The position numbers were made by a program, and so were the translations under genes. Below, in pieces: positions 13,301-23,629 of a DNA stretch of 64,000 nt (the stretch's first letter is position 1; every line of letters begins with the position of its first letter). This stretch comes from Siphlonurus alternatus (taxonomy: Eukaryota > Arthropoda > Insecta > Ephemeroptera > Siphlonuridae), in the NCBI GenBank assembly GCA_949825025.1, contig OX463780.1, positions 25,696,118-25,760,117 of the forward strand. Reading direction: 5' to 3'. A model generated the notes under the pieces. The model was given only the letters and a program-made list of their open reading frames with translations, was not told where the DNA came from and ran no database searches.

Positions 13301-16300
13301 AAATAAATTTTGCATATGTAAAGCTTCTTAGTGATGGAGAGGGCTGTTGTTGACACTCGTGATTTGTTGCAGGTGATTGACCTGACGGAGCGGAAGGGTG
13401 ACGAACAAAGTGAGATGGCGAAGCAGCAACGTGACCGAGAGCACTTCCTGCAGCAGCAGCGCGACCTCATGATGAGACACACCCTGCAAGTCAGCGAGGG
13501 TGAGTTGCGTCTCTTTTTGTAATTTTATGATTCTCAATCAGAATTTATGTGCTGTTGTTTACAGTGATTTGTAGATTCTTTAATTTAATTGAGTAATTTT
13601 TGTTATTGTAATTACTTTTTTTTTCTGTGTATTAAATGTTCCAAGAGTGAACCAAGTTCTAATGTGTGAATAATGTTATAGTATAATATATGTATGTAGT
13701 GCTGTAATATCCTTTTGTTCTTTTGTATTTATTATGTTTATTTTAATTTTAATAATTTATAGTAATTCAGATGTTTAAATTACTGTAAAAACTATGATAC
13801 TTATATTAAAGTTGTTAATTACACTAACTCGTCTTTCCCTTCATTATCAGGCTCTGCTTTCACTCCACGAGCAGCCCACGTTGCACGGCCTCTCTCCCGT
13901 GCTCTCTCCAGTCCGCTGGTTGCGTTGGGTCCTCAGCAACAGCAACAAGAGGTGATGAACGTGTCAATGGCCAAGCCAGGCTCCGCCACGGCCCTGGCGT
14001 TCGACAGCCTCATGTTGAAGCATCAGTGCATCTGTGGAGATAACTCAAGTCACCCAGAGCACGGTGGTCGACTGCAGAGCATCTGGGCAAGGCTGCAAGA
14101 GACAGGTCTCAACATGAGATGCTTCAGGTTCAGGTCTCGCAAGGCCACCCTGGAGGAGATCCAGTCCTGCCACAGCGAGGCCCACGCTCTGCTCTTCGGT
14201 AAGTAACTACTTGCTCAGAGAATATCAGAGACCTCCATCTCTTATATGGATAAAAATTATTTTACCAAAAGTTTTAGAAGTTCCAAGTTTTTTGGGCAGG
14301 TAGCGTCACTGTTGAGCATAAGTCTGATAGTCTCTGCTACTTGCTTCATTATGATCAAGCTTCAACTCGGAAACAAGAGACTTACACATTGCTAGTAGAT
14401 GGCTTTAATTTTAAAATAGACATATATAGATAGGAAGAATTGTGTTTTGAGAAAATTCGTGTTAATTTTCTTTGGTGCATTGTTTTCTAAAGCTTTTATC
14501 ATTAATGTATGTAAAATCATTGTTTATAACTTAATATATAACTGTAGATTAAAAACAAAAAAGAACGGAGGATAGTTTAACTAACTGAATGTAAGAAAAG
14601 ATACTATGAAAACAATTTTAATTTGTATTGTTTATTTATTTTTATTTATTTTGTTATGTATTTACACTATGTTTCACAGTATCACTGAAATATTGATTTT
14701 CTCTTGTTGTTGGACAGGTGGTTCAGATACAGTAATGTTAATTTTTAGAACCCTTATGAATACTTGCAAGTTGCCTCTGTTTCTCACTGTCTCACACCAT
14801 GTCTGTACAGGCACCAATCCACTGAACCGTCAGAAGCTGGACATGAGCAAGCTGGCTCAGCTGCCCATCAAGAGCTTCGTGCGACTGCCGTGTGGTGGCA
14901 TCGGCGTCGACTCTGACACCACCTGGAATGAACTGCACACATCCTCGGCAGCCAGGATGGCCGTGGGCTGCGTCGTGGATCTTGCCACTAAAGGTGAGTC
15001 TGGTTTTACAGCCCTCCAACAGCCAGGCTGACTCAGAGAGGAAACAAGCATTTAAGACTTAAGTATCATTTTCTGTAGAAAGTTGAGGTAAAATTGATAG
15101 GTGTTTGTTAATAATTACACAGTGTCTTAATTATCTTTATTCAATTACACTTTCATACTTTGTAAAGGAGTTAAGTATGGGCTCGTTTCTTCACTTTCTG
15201 GGTGGAAACAAAGTTATCAAGCTAGGTGCACTTTCTGTACTCAGTTGACCTTATTTCTAAGTGCATAAGAGAAAAGAAGTGCATGTGGTCCTGTTTGATA
15301 ATTGTATAGCTGATCTCTCCATGCCTCTGTTTTAGCTGCGTGTGGGGAGATCAAGAATGGTTTTGCAGTAGTTCGTCCTCCCGGTCATCATGCGGAGCCC
15401 TCACAAGCCATGGGCTTCTGCTTCTTCAACTCCGTGGCCATCGCTGCTCGGCAACTGCAGCAGCGCTTTGACCTTGACAAGATCCTCATCCTTGACTGGG
15501 TCAGTGGCACTGGCAGGACAGAAGAGCTATTTTAGAATTATACTCACTGTAACGTGGAGGCGGTCAGAGCCCTTACAAACTTATGATAGCAAATTTATCA
15601 AAGATGTTATGATTTGAAAGTACAGCCCAAGTGTAAATTAATGAGATATTAAATAGACTAACAGTATATGTAGTACCAATGGTAGAAAAACTATGGTCAA
15701 CCATATGAAACGTGCAGTTTTTAAGAAACATGCAAGTATTAATTGCTAGATTAAAAAACAACACAGTTATATTATACAGTATATTAATTTAATACAGTAA
15801 TTCTCAATGCAGGCCACTCCTATCTATCATTATTTCTACTTAATCTATTTATTTATTGTTGTTTCTTTGAAATAATTTAACCTTTTCCCACCAAATGTTA
15901 AGAATATATAATATCATTTAAACTTAATAGATAAGACGAGAAAATAACTCTACATTACAGTACTCTTAGTTTCTTTCAAGTATTATTGACGTTGTTAATG
16001 ACACCACTTTGATCTCTCCCCTGAGTATTGTGCCTGCGAGCTTGTCCTGACTGACTGTGTTCAACAGGACGTACACCACGGTAACGGCACGCAGCAGATC
16101 TTCTACGACGACCCGCGAGTGCTCTACATGTCCATCCACCGCCACGACGATGGCAACTTCTTCCCAGGCACAGGAGGGCCCACCGAGGTATGACACAATT
16201 TGTAGCATAATTCTACCGTAAGACTTTCATTTGTTAAAGAGTTTAATGAGTCATTTAATTTCTAATTAATTCAGATAACTCCACTTTCCTGATGCAAAAA

Positions 16301-19178
16301 ATTAGACAGTAATTCTTACAGCAAAGAGGAGATTGCTGATTTTGAAACTAGAATATCCTTTTGCCTGCTTTATATAGTTAATAAATATTTAACTATTTTA
16401 ACTATACTTAATTGTGAATAATTGATTTTTTTTTAATTGTCGTTTTAATAAATATTGCTTTATAGTCTCTTTTTTATAAAATAAAAAGAAAATGCTTAGT
16501 AAATTAAATATTAATGCAGTATATAATTAATGGCAAGGATATGCATAAAATCTACAAAAAAAGGTGAAAATTGCTATAATATAATGTCACAATAATATGC
16601 AAATATTTGTACATGAATTATATGATCTCATCTCTGTTTCCCAGTGCGGTATTGATGACGGCATCGGCTTCAACGTGAACCTGGCGTGGTCCGGGGGTCT
16701 CAACCCCCCCATGAGTGATGCCGAGTACCTCGCAGCCTTCCGTACCGTCATTATGCCGATTGCCAGGGTGAGACTCAAATCAATTTGCTTGTAGAAGTTC
16801 TACTGTTATTCGGTGGTAAATAAATGTGTCAACATGGCAGCGGTTGTTTAGCTGGAACAAAATTTAAAGGTCTTAATCTCTTAGTACTTCCAATAAATCA
16901 TAAATATGCTGTAGTAAAATTGTTGTTAATCTTTCATAACATTGTAATGCCAGATGTGACTAAATTTCTGAATAGCTTTTTCTACTCAGAAATTTAGTCA
17001 CATCTGTTTCAGAAAATATTAAGTTATTTAAAATCTTCAAAATCTTAAGTAAAATTTAGCTAAGGCTTTGATTATGTTATTTCTTTTGTCAAGAAACTTT
17101 GTTGATTTAAATTTGAATTTCTGAAAGCTTTTTTTTTATTTTCAAAAAAAATAAAAATTATTTATTTATTTATTTATTTATAAGTAAATAAATGTCCTGA
17201 CTGGTCAGTATGATGTATGACTTTGTGTTACAGGACTTTGACCCAGATATTGTGTTGGTGTCTGCTGGGTTTGATGCGGCCATGGGCCACTCTGCTCCTC
17301 TGGGAGGCTATCAAGTGTCTCCCGCTTGCTTTGGCTACATGACTCACCAGCTGCTGCAGTTGGCGGGAGGAAAGGTGAATAAAGCCCTTCAAATTAACTG
17401 ATCCCACTATCCTATCCAAAGTTAGGTACCAAAAATAAATAAATAAATTAAAAAAATAAATATTTTAGCAAAACAAAACAAAAGCAAGTTCTTGGTTTAA
17501 AATCAACTAAATCAAAACACCTTTAAATGAAGAGATATTTTCAAATTATTAGTCAATCACTAAGAAAAAATTATGAAATTAAAACAATTGGCTTATAGAG
17601 AATATTTTTCCACCTCTAGGGAACAATTGGAAGTCTCTATAGCTATAATTGCCCAGTATAACTTAATCCTACATATGCCATGAATTTGTATTAAAAACGA
17701 TACTACAGAAGAAATTAAAAAAAAATACACTGACAGCTACTAAAATTGCTTGTTGTTGTTTCAGGTGATATTGTCCTTGGAGGGTGGCTACGACTTACCT
17801 GCGATCTGTGACTCGGCTCAAGAATGTGTACGAGCCCTTCTTGGTGATGACCCTAGCCCTCTGAGGGAGGAGGAGCTACGTAGACCGCCGTGCCAGAATG
17901 CCGTGGACACCCTTCAGAAAACCATTGCCATCCAGGTGAGGATTGGGGTCAAGTGCCTTGCATAATATAAGTTCATTGTTTTTATTTGTTTTAATTTTTT
18001 TTAATGAATTTTCAAATTTTTATTAAAAATGTTTTTATTACACTTGAAGCATTTAGAAAAAAAAATATAAAATATACTGTATTTGTATTTCCTATCATAT
18101 TAACTTTTGGAATTTTGTGTGTGAATATTTGCAATGTTGTCAACTTTTGTGTTATCAAAGTATGAAATTCCTTATATTTAGTAAATAAAAAAAAAATATA
18201 CTGTATAACAAAACAAAATAATTTCTATTTCTATCTTGAGTTAAGTCTTTTTTCTAATAACTTGCAGCCAAGAGGAGCTTGTTTAATGACTCTTAAAGTT
18301 TCTTTAGAAGAAGGGATAGTACCTCCAAAGAGTAGAGCTGAACTAGTTTGATGATGAGCAGATTGTAACAATGCTAATATTCGCAGATTCCTCATTGGCC
18401 ATGCGTCAAGAAGTTGGCACACACGGTATCATGGTCTGCCCTTGAGTGGCGCGAGAAGGAGAGGGATGAGACAGAGACGGTGACCGCCATGGCCAGCCTC
18501 TCCATGCAGCAGCGGGGCAGCAATCTGCAGTGAGTAGTTTTGTAATGTACCACATGTAATAAACACACCATCAGTAGTTTCTTGGTGTTGGAAAAAAAAA
18601 TCCTCATTTTACACTAGTCTATATAAATTACAACCTTCTCAATAGGTTTCTCACTCTTATAAGTAGTTGCATTTTATACTATAACAAAATACTATCAATA
18701 AACCCCCTCATGTTTACCTTCTTTAAAGTTAACTGTAACGTTGAGCTTGTGTAGAGCTTTTAAGTGAAGGAGAGAAAAGGGTTACTACGATTGGTTATAA
18801 GATAAGTGCATATGAGACTGCTGTATTCTTGTATTACTGTCTGTCATGCCTTTATTGTAAAGGTGACTCATTGAAATTTTCACCAAGGATCCTTTACTTC
18901 TCTCAGAATTTCAAATTATCAAAATTCTCCTGTTTTCAAGTCAAACAAGCTAATATTACAAGCAGGAGTGTAATTCATGAAAAGTTATCCAAAAAGATAC
19001 CCAAACTTTTCACTAGCCATAGTTAGTGCCAACCTAAGTCAATGACACTAAACATGGTGATTTATCAGACAAATTATTTGCCTTCGTAACATGTGATTTA
19101 TGTTCCAGCATCGCAAGTGCTGCAGCCCAGTGTGTGTCTCCCATGGAAGAGCCGATGGAGCAAGACGAGCCCAAGTGA
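4212..19178 (+). CDS. HDAC4: Class IIa histone deacetylase (HDAC4/5/7/9 family), 20 exons, N-terminus missing
   Basis: Twenty exons with GT-AG introns join in one frame: 3030 nt, 1009 codons plus TGA at 19176-19178. Domain order in the partial protein: Q-rich coiled coil (1-80), MEF2-binding motif with poly-Ala (about 73-104), 14-3-3 motif RKTASEP (Ser177), basic NLS (about 185-213), second 14-3-3 motif RTQSAP (Ser399), third motif RALSSP (Ser542), deacetylase domain (about 565-935), C-terminal NES. Structural zinc ligands H580, C582, C584, H593 and C666, catalytic H717/H718, and zinc ligands D755, H757 and D849 all sit exactly 85 residues before their human HDAC4 counterparts, so the domain has no net indel. 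Residue 891 is Tyr where vertebrates have His976. Family role: signal-regulated MEF2 co-repressor that shuttles between nucleus and cytoplasm when kinases create 14-3-3 sites. The start codon and roughly 60-110 N-terminal residues must lie on an upstream exon that I could not identify. Confidence 0.97.
4374..4538. mobile_element. Small inverted-repeat element in HDAC4 intron
   Basis: Termini TTAGGCCGTCACCAAGAGTTG and its near-perfect inverse at 4518-4538 bound a 165-bp segment. Inside is a perfect 11-bp hairpin (TATTCGCGCAC / GTGCGCGAATA). It lies 54 bp after an exon donor. Confidence 0.7.
5215..5346 (+). CDS. HDAC4: HDAC4 exon 2: coiled coil and start of MEF2-binding motif
   Basis: 44 codons, phase 0-0, acceptor GACAG, donor CAG|GTGGGA. 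A charged Glu/Arg/Lys helix leads into [13 protein letters not shown], the near-invariant class IIa sequence that opens the MEF2-binding region. Vertebrate proteins have about 19 more residues between this and the preceding helix, so either a small exon was missed or the invertebrate helix is shorter. Confidence 0.95.
5347..6638. other. HDAC4 intron
   Basis: 1.3-kb AT-rich intron. No additional exon or clear repeat was recognised. Confidence 0.7.
6639..6796 (+). CDS. HDAC4: HDAC4 exon 3: MEF2-contact helix, poly-Ala and Gly/Ser linker
   Basis: 158 nt, acceptor TTTTACAG, donor CTG|GTGAGT, ends phase 2. It encodes GFLLSKK (vertebrate EFVLNKK) followed by twelve consecutive alanines (6660-6695) with mixed codons, then an Asn/Gly/Ser-rich linker ending in YRN. 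This extends the MEF2-docking helix and then becomes disordered. The local GC peak stands out sharply from the AT-rich introns. Confidence 0.93.
6797..9603. other. HDAC4 intron, largest
   Basis: 2.8-kb intron holding the small TTAA-flanked element at 7832-7930, a 15-bp-stem hairpin at about 8717-8760, and a 12-bp-stem hairpin (AGGGTATGTAT / ATACATACCCT) near 9418-9442. GC-richer patches at about 7060-7280 and 8410-8600 could be intronic enhancers. No extra coding exon is supported. Confidence 0.5.
7832..7930. mobile_element. Short TTAA-flanked inverted-repeat element
   Basis: 99 bp, flanked by TTAA on both sides (7828-7831 and 7931-7934). Termini GGCGGATTCAGATGGCGA and TCGCCATGTGAATCCACC are near-perfect inverses. 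TTAA target duplication is typical of piggyBac and Kolobok elements. Non-coding. Confidence 0.8.
9604..9731 (+). CDS. HDAC4: HDAC4 exon 4: linker to first 14-3-3 motif
   Basis: 128 nt, acceptor ATTGCAG, donor ACCG|GTGAGT, ends phase 1. It reads [13 protein letters not shown], a Pro/Ala-rich stretch, then [11 protein letters not shown], the conserved approach to the first 14-3-3 site. The phosphoserine itself lies on the next exon, as the motif is split by the intron. Confidence 0.95.
10186..10302 (+). CDS. HDAC4: HDAC4 exon 5: first 14-3-3 serine and basic NLS
   Basis: 117 nt, acceptor CGAACAG, donor GCAA|GTATGT. It completes RKTASEP (Ser codon 10188-10190, equivalent to human Ser246), then [14 protein letters not shown] and RRKD...SLKRK, the arginine/lysine-rich nuclear localisation region. 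Phosphorylation here is the family's signal for 14-3-3 binding and nuclear export. Confidence 0.95.
10965..11071 (+). CDS. HDAC4: HDAC4 exon 6: Ser/Pro-rich linker
   Basis: 107 nt, acceptor CTTGCAG, donor GAG|GTGAGA. It encodes a disordered [17 protein letters not shown] segment resembling the vertebrate SSPNNSSGS linker, and restores phase 0. Confidence 0.9.
11435..11566 (+). CDS. HDAC4: HDAC4 exon 7: linker with two tandem splice donors
   Basis: 44 codons, phase 0-0, acceptor TTTCAG. It encodes [15 protein letters not shown], matching the conserved class IIa LYTSPSLPNITLG block. The first donor (GTGAGG at 11567) is followed 12 nt later by a second GTGAGG at 11579. Using the second would add four residues in frame (VRTQ). 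Confidence 0.95.
11822..11945 (+). CDS. HDAC4: HDAC4 exon 8: linker
   Basis: 124 nt, acceptor TTTGCAG, donor CAG|GTAAGT, ends phase 1. It encodes [20 protein letters not shown] followed by a Pro/Leu-rich tail. No named motif is recognised; the frame joins its neighbours cleanly. Confidence 0.88.
12055..12188 (+). CDS. HDAC4: HDAC4 exon 9: linker
   Basis: 134 nt, acceptor TTGCAG, donor CAG|GTACAC. It encodes a Ser/Pro/Gln-rich segment ([11 protein letters not shown], then [17 protein letters not shown]) with possible SP phosphosites. It restores phase 0 before the exon carrying the second 14-3-3 motif. Confidence 0.9.
12642..12941 (+). CDS. HDAC4: HDAC4 exon 10: second 14-3-3 motif and Q-rich helix
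   Basis: Exactly 100 codons, phase 0-0, acceptor TCTGCAG, donor GAG|GTAAGT. It begins with a basic stretch and [12 protein letters not shown] (Ser codon 12696-12698, equivalent to human Ser467), followed by a YQEYLHEK...[15 protein letters not shown] helix matching the vertebrate QQFLEKHKQQFQQQQ region, then an acidic [11 protein letters not shown] tail. Confidence 0.95.
13373..13499 (+). CDS. HDAC4: HDAC4 exon 11: charged Q-rich helix
   Basis: 127 nt, acceptor TTGCAG, donor GAGG|GTGAGT, ends phase 1. It encodes an Asp/Glu/Gln/Arg-rich helix ([19 protein letters not shown]) corresponding to the vertebrate FRQQALLLEQQRIHQLR segment ahead of the third 14-3-3 motif. Confidence 0.92.
13851..14198 (+). 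CDS. HDAC4: HDAC4 exon 12: third 14-3-3 motif and start of deacetylase domain
   Basis: 348 nt, acceptor TTATCAG, donor TTCG|GTAAGT. It encodes [10 protein letters not shown] (Ser codon 13907-13909, equivalent to human Ser632) and a short polyQ, then the catalytic domain: [12 protein letters not shown]...HPEH supplies the class IIa structural zinc ligands (His580, Cys582, Cys584, His593), followed by [15 protein letters not shown] and [10 protein letters not shown]. Confidence 0.97.
14811..14993 (+). CDS. HDAC4: HDAC4 exon 13: deacetylase domain
   Basis: 183 nt, acceptor TGTACAG, donor AAAG|GTGAGT. It encodes [10 protein letters not shown], then [19 protein letters not shown] (Cys666 is the last structural zinc ligand) and [13 protein letters not shown]. 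Near-identical to vertebrate class IIa enzymes over the ordered core. Confidence 0.97.
15336..15499 (+). CDS. HDAC4: HDAC4 exon 14: catalytic His-His
   Basis: 164 nt, acceptor GTTTTAG, donor TGG|GTCAGT. It encodes [14 protein letters not shown] with the catalytic histidine pair at 15386-15391, [19 protein letters not shown], and KILILDW, the strand running into the zinc-binding DVH motif on the next exon. Confidence 0.97.
16068..16187 (+). CDS. HDAC4: HDAC4 exon 15: zinc-binding DVH
   Basis: 40 codons, phase 0-0, acceptor CAACAG, donor GAG|GTATGA. It starts with [10 protein letters not shown], supplying zinc ligands Asp755 (16068-16070) and His757 (16074-16076), then [19 protein letters not shown], the family's active-site loop. 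Confidence 0.97.
16645..16767 (+). CDS. HDAC4: HDAC4 exon 16: deacetylase domain
   Basis: 41 codons, phase 0-0, acceptor TTCCCAG, donor AGG|GTGAGA. It encodes [18 protein letters not shown] and [16 protein letters not shown], a highly conserved block of the class IIa catalytic core. Confidence 0.97.
16951..17006 (+). other. Perfect 21-bp stem hairpin in HDAC4 intron
   Basis: CAGATGTGACTAAATTTCTG followed by A (16951-16971) is the exact reverse complement of 16986-17006, with a 14-nt loop. The flanks do not extend the stem, which argues against a standard pri-miRNA. Confidence 0.8.
17158..17182. repeat. (ATTT)n microsatellite
   Basis: About six tandem TATT units in an HDAC4 intron. Confidence 0.9.
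17234..17374 (+). CDS. HDAC4: HDAC4 exon 17: third zinc ligand
   Basis: 47 codons, phase 0-0, acceptor TTACAG, donor AAG|GTGAAT. It encodes [18 protein letters not shown]; the Asp at 17273-17275 (residue 849) is the third catalytic zinc ligand. It is followed by [20 protein letters not shown]. Confidence 0.97.
17765..17935 (+). CDS. HDAC4: HDAC4 exon 18: active-site Tyr loop
   Basis: 57 codons, phase 0-0, acceptor TTTCAG, donor CAG|GTGAGG. It encodes [16 protein letters not shown]; the TAC at 17789-17791 (residue 891) aligns with human His976. A Tyr here is the transition-state-stabilising residue of class I and IIb enzymes. Confidence 0.97.
18387..18529 (+). CDS. HDAC4: HDAC4 exon 19: C-terminal helix and NES
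   Basis: 143 nt, acceptor TTCGCAG, donor CTGCA|GTGAGT, ends phase 2. It encodes [10 protein letters not shown]...[21 protein letters not shown]. The [10 protein letters not shown] segment is the conserved class IIa nuclear export signal. If the following intron is retained, the next codon is CAG then TGA, giving a slightly shortened protein. Confidence 0.95.
19109..19178 (+). CDS. HDAC4: HDAC4 exon 20: C-terminus and stop
   Basis: 70 nt, acceptor TGTTCCAG. It encodes an acidic tail, [11 protein letters not shown] then TGA, resembling the vertebrate EEPMEEEPPL end. The frame from all 19 preceding exons closes here without remainder, which supports the whole exon model. Confidence 0.95.
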
Positions 19179-22100
19179 AGCGCCCACTGAGTGCCTCTGA
19201 CTTATTATCTTTACGAGTGATCTCATGTCCCGATACCAACAACGAAACCTGATCAGTGGCATCGCCAGCACAAATTTAGGGGCTTGTAAGGCTCTTACGA
19301 ATCAAAACCTCTCCTGCCAGCTGCGTCACAATTATTATAAATGAGTCACCCCTCATCAGAAAGAAAAAACTTATAAATAATATCTAAGTTCTATATAAAG
19401 ATTTTTTTTTTTAAAAAAAAGACATTAGATTTTTTTTTTTTTAAGAAATAAAAAAGAAAATTGGAAATAAAATAAAGTAGTAATTATCGTACTGTAATTT
19501 TATGTTATGTCTCAATATTAACATTTTAATATTATTTATTAAATTTTAAAAATATATCTTATTATATCATTATATCTTTAATTGTGCTTACTGATTAATT
19601 CAGTAATATTTATATTAAGTCTTAGAATTAAAAAAAAAAAAAAATACAATATATTCTTATTACATGTAAATCAAAAAGTGCAGGTCACTTAAAAGTATGT
19701 ATAAATATATTATCAAGAGTTTTTTAATATAACAATTATATGTATGAAGTTCAGATTTTTTTTTACATTGTTTTAAGATTCTTTAAATAAACATTAAAAT
19801 AAAATAAAGATGCGCAGACAAAAAAATTATCTAATGTTATGTTTATCCTTTGATTATTAAAAAAATACTATGAATATTAAAAAATATATATATGTATATA
19901 ATCTACAAAAAAAAAATAAAAAAATAAAAAAAAAACAGACATAAATAATTGGTATTTTTAAATGTAAATATGTTGTTATTTTCTTTTGTAAATAGAGATT
20001 TTTTCATGTGTTATACCGGTAATGATAAATATTATTTTGCTCCATTCCGACCCTTTAAGGGTATTAAATGTATTGTTATTTAGTTTACATGTTGTGTGTT
20101 TGCTGCCGCAGTGTGCTGGCTATATGTACGTCTATGGACGATAATTGTGCTAGGCCTGTGGTCTGAGTGATAGTATTGTGCAAGTGTCATTTGTCTGGCT
20201 CTTAGAGTATTATGACTCTGCACCCAGGGCTAAAGTTCTATGAGTCAAAAAAACAGACGACAAAAAAAAAAGTGGAAAAATATAAATGGTTAAAAAAATA
20301 TTTGTACAATATATGTGATACAATGCACAGAAAATGCATTTATTTTTATGTGAAGCATTTTAAAACAAAAAATAAAACAACACTTTGAAATAGATTAAAT
20401 TAAAAAAATATATAATATATTGTCAAAATGTTTTATTATAATTATATAGAAATATATATTATATGAAATATATTTAAAAAATAAAAAAAATACTGAAGTT
20501 TTAGCTCATAAAAAGAAAAATGCTGTGTTGTTGTTTAATATTATATTATATGTTATTATAAATGTGGGCTTTTTTTGTGTGTGTCACGCAATGAAACAGT
20601 TTGTTTTTATTATAGATAAAATAATAAAATATATTATATATTGAATGTAAAAGAAAAGAGTGGCTAAACAATCATAATTATTTAAAAGTATATAAAATGT
20701 TGTGCATTAAATTAAAGACGAAAAGAATTAAGTGTTATAGCAAAATTTGTAATTTGATTTATTTGACATTTTATTTGCGTGTTTCTTGGAGACTGCTGAT
20801 AAAGCATTGATTTGTAATTAATTCTGATTGTTAAGAATGGCTGAGTTTGGGCTGACATTCCCTCCTTATTAGACGAAAGGTTATTTTTCGTGATGCTGCA
20901 TGGGACATAAGAATTGGGTTGCAAAAAAAAAAAAAAAAAAAAGCTTACAAAAATATTGGATATACTTGTGGATCAAAAAGATAAATGGGTATTAAATTTT
21001 GAACTTGTAGATGTACTAATTTTTGTATACAGTATTCAAAGACTAGAGAGATAAATCCGACTTGTTTGTGGGAAAGAAATTGTACTTGCCCAAGGATTGA
21101 GCTAACAACCTTCTCTATCATCTAGAAAAATGTTTACTGTAGTTCTCTCGACCCTGAATTCCTCTCAAGAGTTTTTCACCATCTTTGATGGTCTCTGTAT
21201 AAGATGACATAATGCCCACTTCTAACATCATCCTGATAGAAAATATTCAAAACTTGAATTTTAGTGAGGGAATTAATGTATCAAATGGGTGTATAAATTA
21301 TATAATTATTCTGCTAAAACAAGGTCTCTGTTATATTTTTTTTAGCATTGCAGTTTTTTATTATATTTTGTTGCAAATCAGCTTGACTGATATTATGTTG
21401 TGGTACTTGGTAACACTTGATAATGTGACCCATCATCTAAAAAGCTCTCTTTCAGTTAATCTCTTGCTATTTTCAAGTTGTAGCTAAATATAGTAGGAAA
21501 AAAAGTTCATTATGCCCACTAATATGTTTAGAATATACTATCCAAATTATAAAAAAAGAGGTTTTATGTATCAAAATTTTATTAAATTAATTTTTTTAAA
21601 TATTTTTCTCATTTTTTTGTGAACAAAATGTACAGCGTACAACTTGAACCATGCCTTTTAGTTTTCAAACTATTTGTTAAGCCAAATGCAATTTTTTTTA
21701 ACATATTTACCCATATATGTATATCTTTTTTTTATATAATTGGTTCAAAAATAAAATAAAAATCAACATCAGATATTTAAATGTTTTCCCCCTTTTTTTT
21801 AAAAAAAAAAGGAGAAGTAATGCATTAATTGTGGCTTAATCATGTAAATTTGCTCATTAATTATTGAAAGATAATTATTTATTATTATCAATTATTTTCT
21901 GGTATGTGCTGGCCAAATAATAACACTTTTTCTAGTCAGTATTTTTTTTTTTTTTTTCTTCTTTTACAAATACATGTCATACACTTCAACAAATAAATGA
22001 AAAATTGAACAACTGATAATGTTGTAACAGCAGCTTTGAAATTATGAAAGAAATAATTTTTAGGTGAAATAAGCCTGTTAATATATTGTCAATAGGCATT

Positions 22101-23629
22101 ATGTATATTCTTTATAATATTACTATAATAACAATAATTATTTTATCCACTATTTTATTTTATATTTGCTATTCATTATCGGCTCATAACTATGATATAT
22201 TAATTTTCCCTTTTATCTATTTTTGTCCTTAACTATTTTGCTCTTTTTTTCTAGTGTCTCATACTTTAAATGCTTAACAATACAATGTGTTTAAAAAAAT
22301 AAAATGAAAAAATAAAATCCAAAGTTCAAATATATTTTAAGAACACGTACAGACATTTTATCAATGTTTTAAATATCTTTGTCATTACAACTCTTGTTAT
22401 TATTAAATTTTGTTGTATATAATACATATTCTTAAAAAAAATGTAAAAAGACTTATGTTTATAAGATTTTTTGTTGTTTTATTATGTGTTTAAATATTTT
22501 ATGTACCAGGATATTTTTCCTGTTAAAAAACTATTAAGGTCATGTGTTTATGGGCATTAGTAACAAAAATTATTTTGCCCAATATGTTTACGCATCTTTA
22601 CTGTTCCCTGTGGAGCTATGTGTTAAAAAAATAAAGCATCAAAACTTAATGCACCCTAGTTATAATTTTATTTGAAAATACTATACCATGCAATCTAATT
22701 AAATTTATTTCTATTTTTGAAAATCCACTTGCGTTATATAAGTTTGCAATTTTAGTAAAAATCTGAAATTGGAATTTGAATTAGAATAGTTATAACATTT
22801 ATGCTTTCTGTGGGCCAGCAGGAATATCTAATTTGATTATTTATAATATTTTGCAATATTTAAAGACTGTGTAATCTTATTCTACAGAATTAAAACTGGA
22901 GCACAGAATTTTATGATAGTACCAGTACAAAATATCTGCAATGTTTTAAATATTTATTGATAAAGTTTAAAAAAAGCCTAGAAAATATTTGTGATGTTAA
23001 TTTCAAAAGACGACAGCATTTGACATTGTAGTTCTCGTAACTTAACTAAAAAAATTTGAAATTATAGGAATGAGAAATAAATTTTTCAGTCTAATTGAAA
23101 CATATCTAACAAAAAGAAAGCAAATTATTGTAAATAGGGCAAATTGAGTAAAGTGCTTAATATTACCTGTGGCATATACTTCAAGGTGGAATTTTATCAC
23201 CATGCAAGGTTATATATATATATTTATATATTATTATTCAATATTTTTATATTTATAATATAATAATATTTAAAATTATGAGGAAAACTAGAATTTTGCT
23301 GATGACATAAATATGTAAATGCCTAGCATACAGTGTTAAAAAAAAATCAAAGTAGTCAATCGTACAAAAAACAAAAATGATTAAATTTACTTAATAACTG
23401 GTTCAAAACTAATTTTCTGACATAATATGCAAGATTTTCCTCACTTGTTTTTATTTTTTTCCCCGCTTCAATTTAATTATTTTAATTAATATTGAGCAGG
23501 ACCATTAAATAGCTGAAAGAAGCACTCAGCACCTGTATGGAAAAACATGTATACGTTACTTAACTTGTTAGTTACTTATTTACACAAGATAAAAATACAA
23601 AATTTGTAGTAATCAAATTGTCATAATAT
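19179..23629 (+). other. HDAC4 3' UTR and AT-rich intergenic sequence
   Basis: No further coding exon is recognised. AATAAA hexamers at 19447-19452, 19466-19471 and 19471-19476 are candidate polyadenylation signals, and many later ones exist, so the UTR end is not fixed. The patch at about 20030-20250 is less AT-biased and may still be transcribed UTR. The missing last exon of the minus-strand receptor gene could hide here but was not found. Confidence 0.5.
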
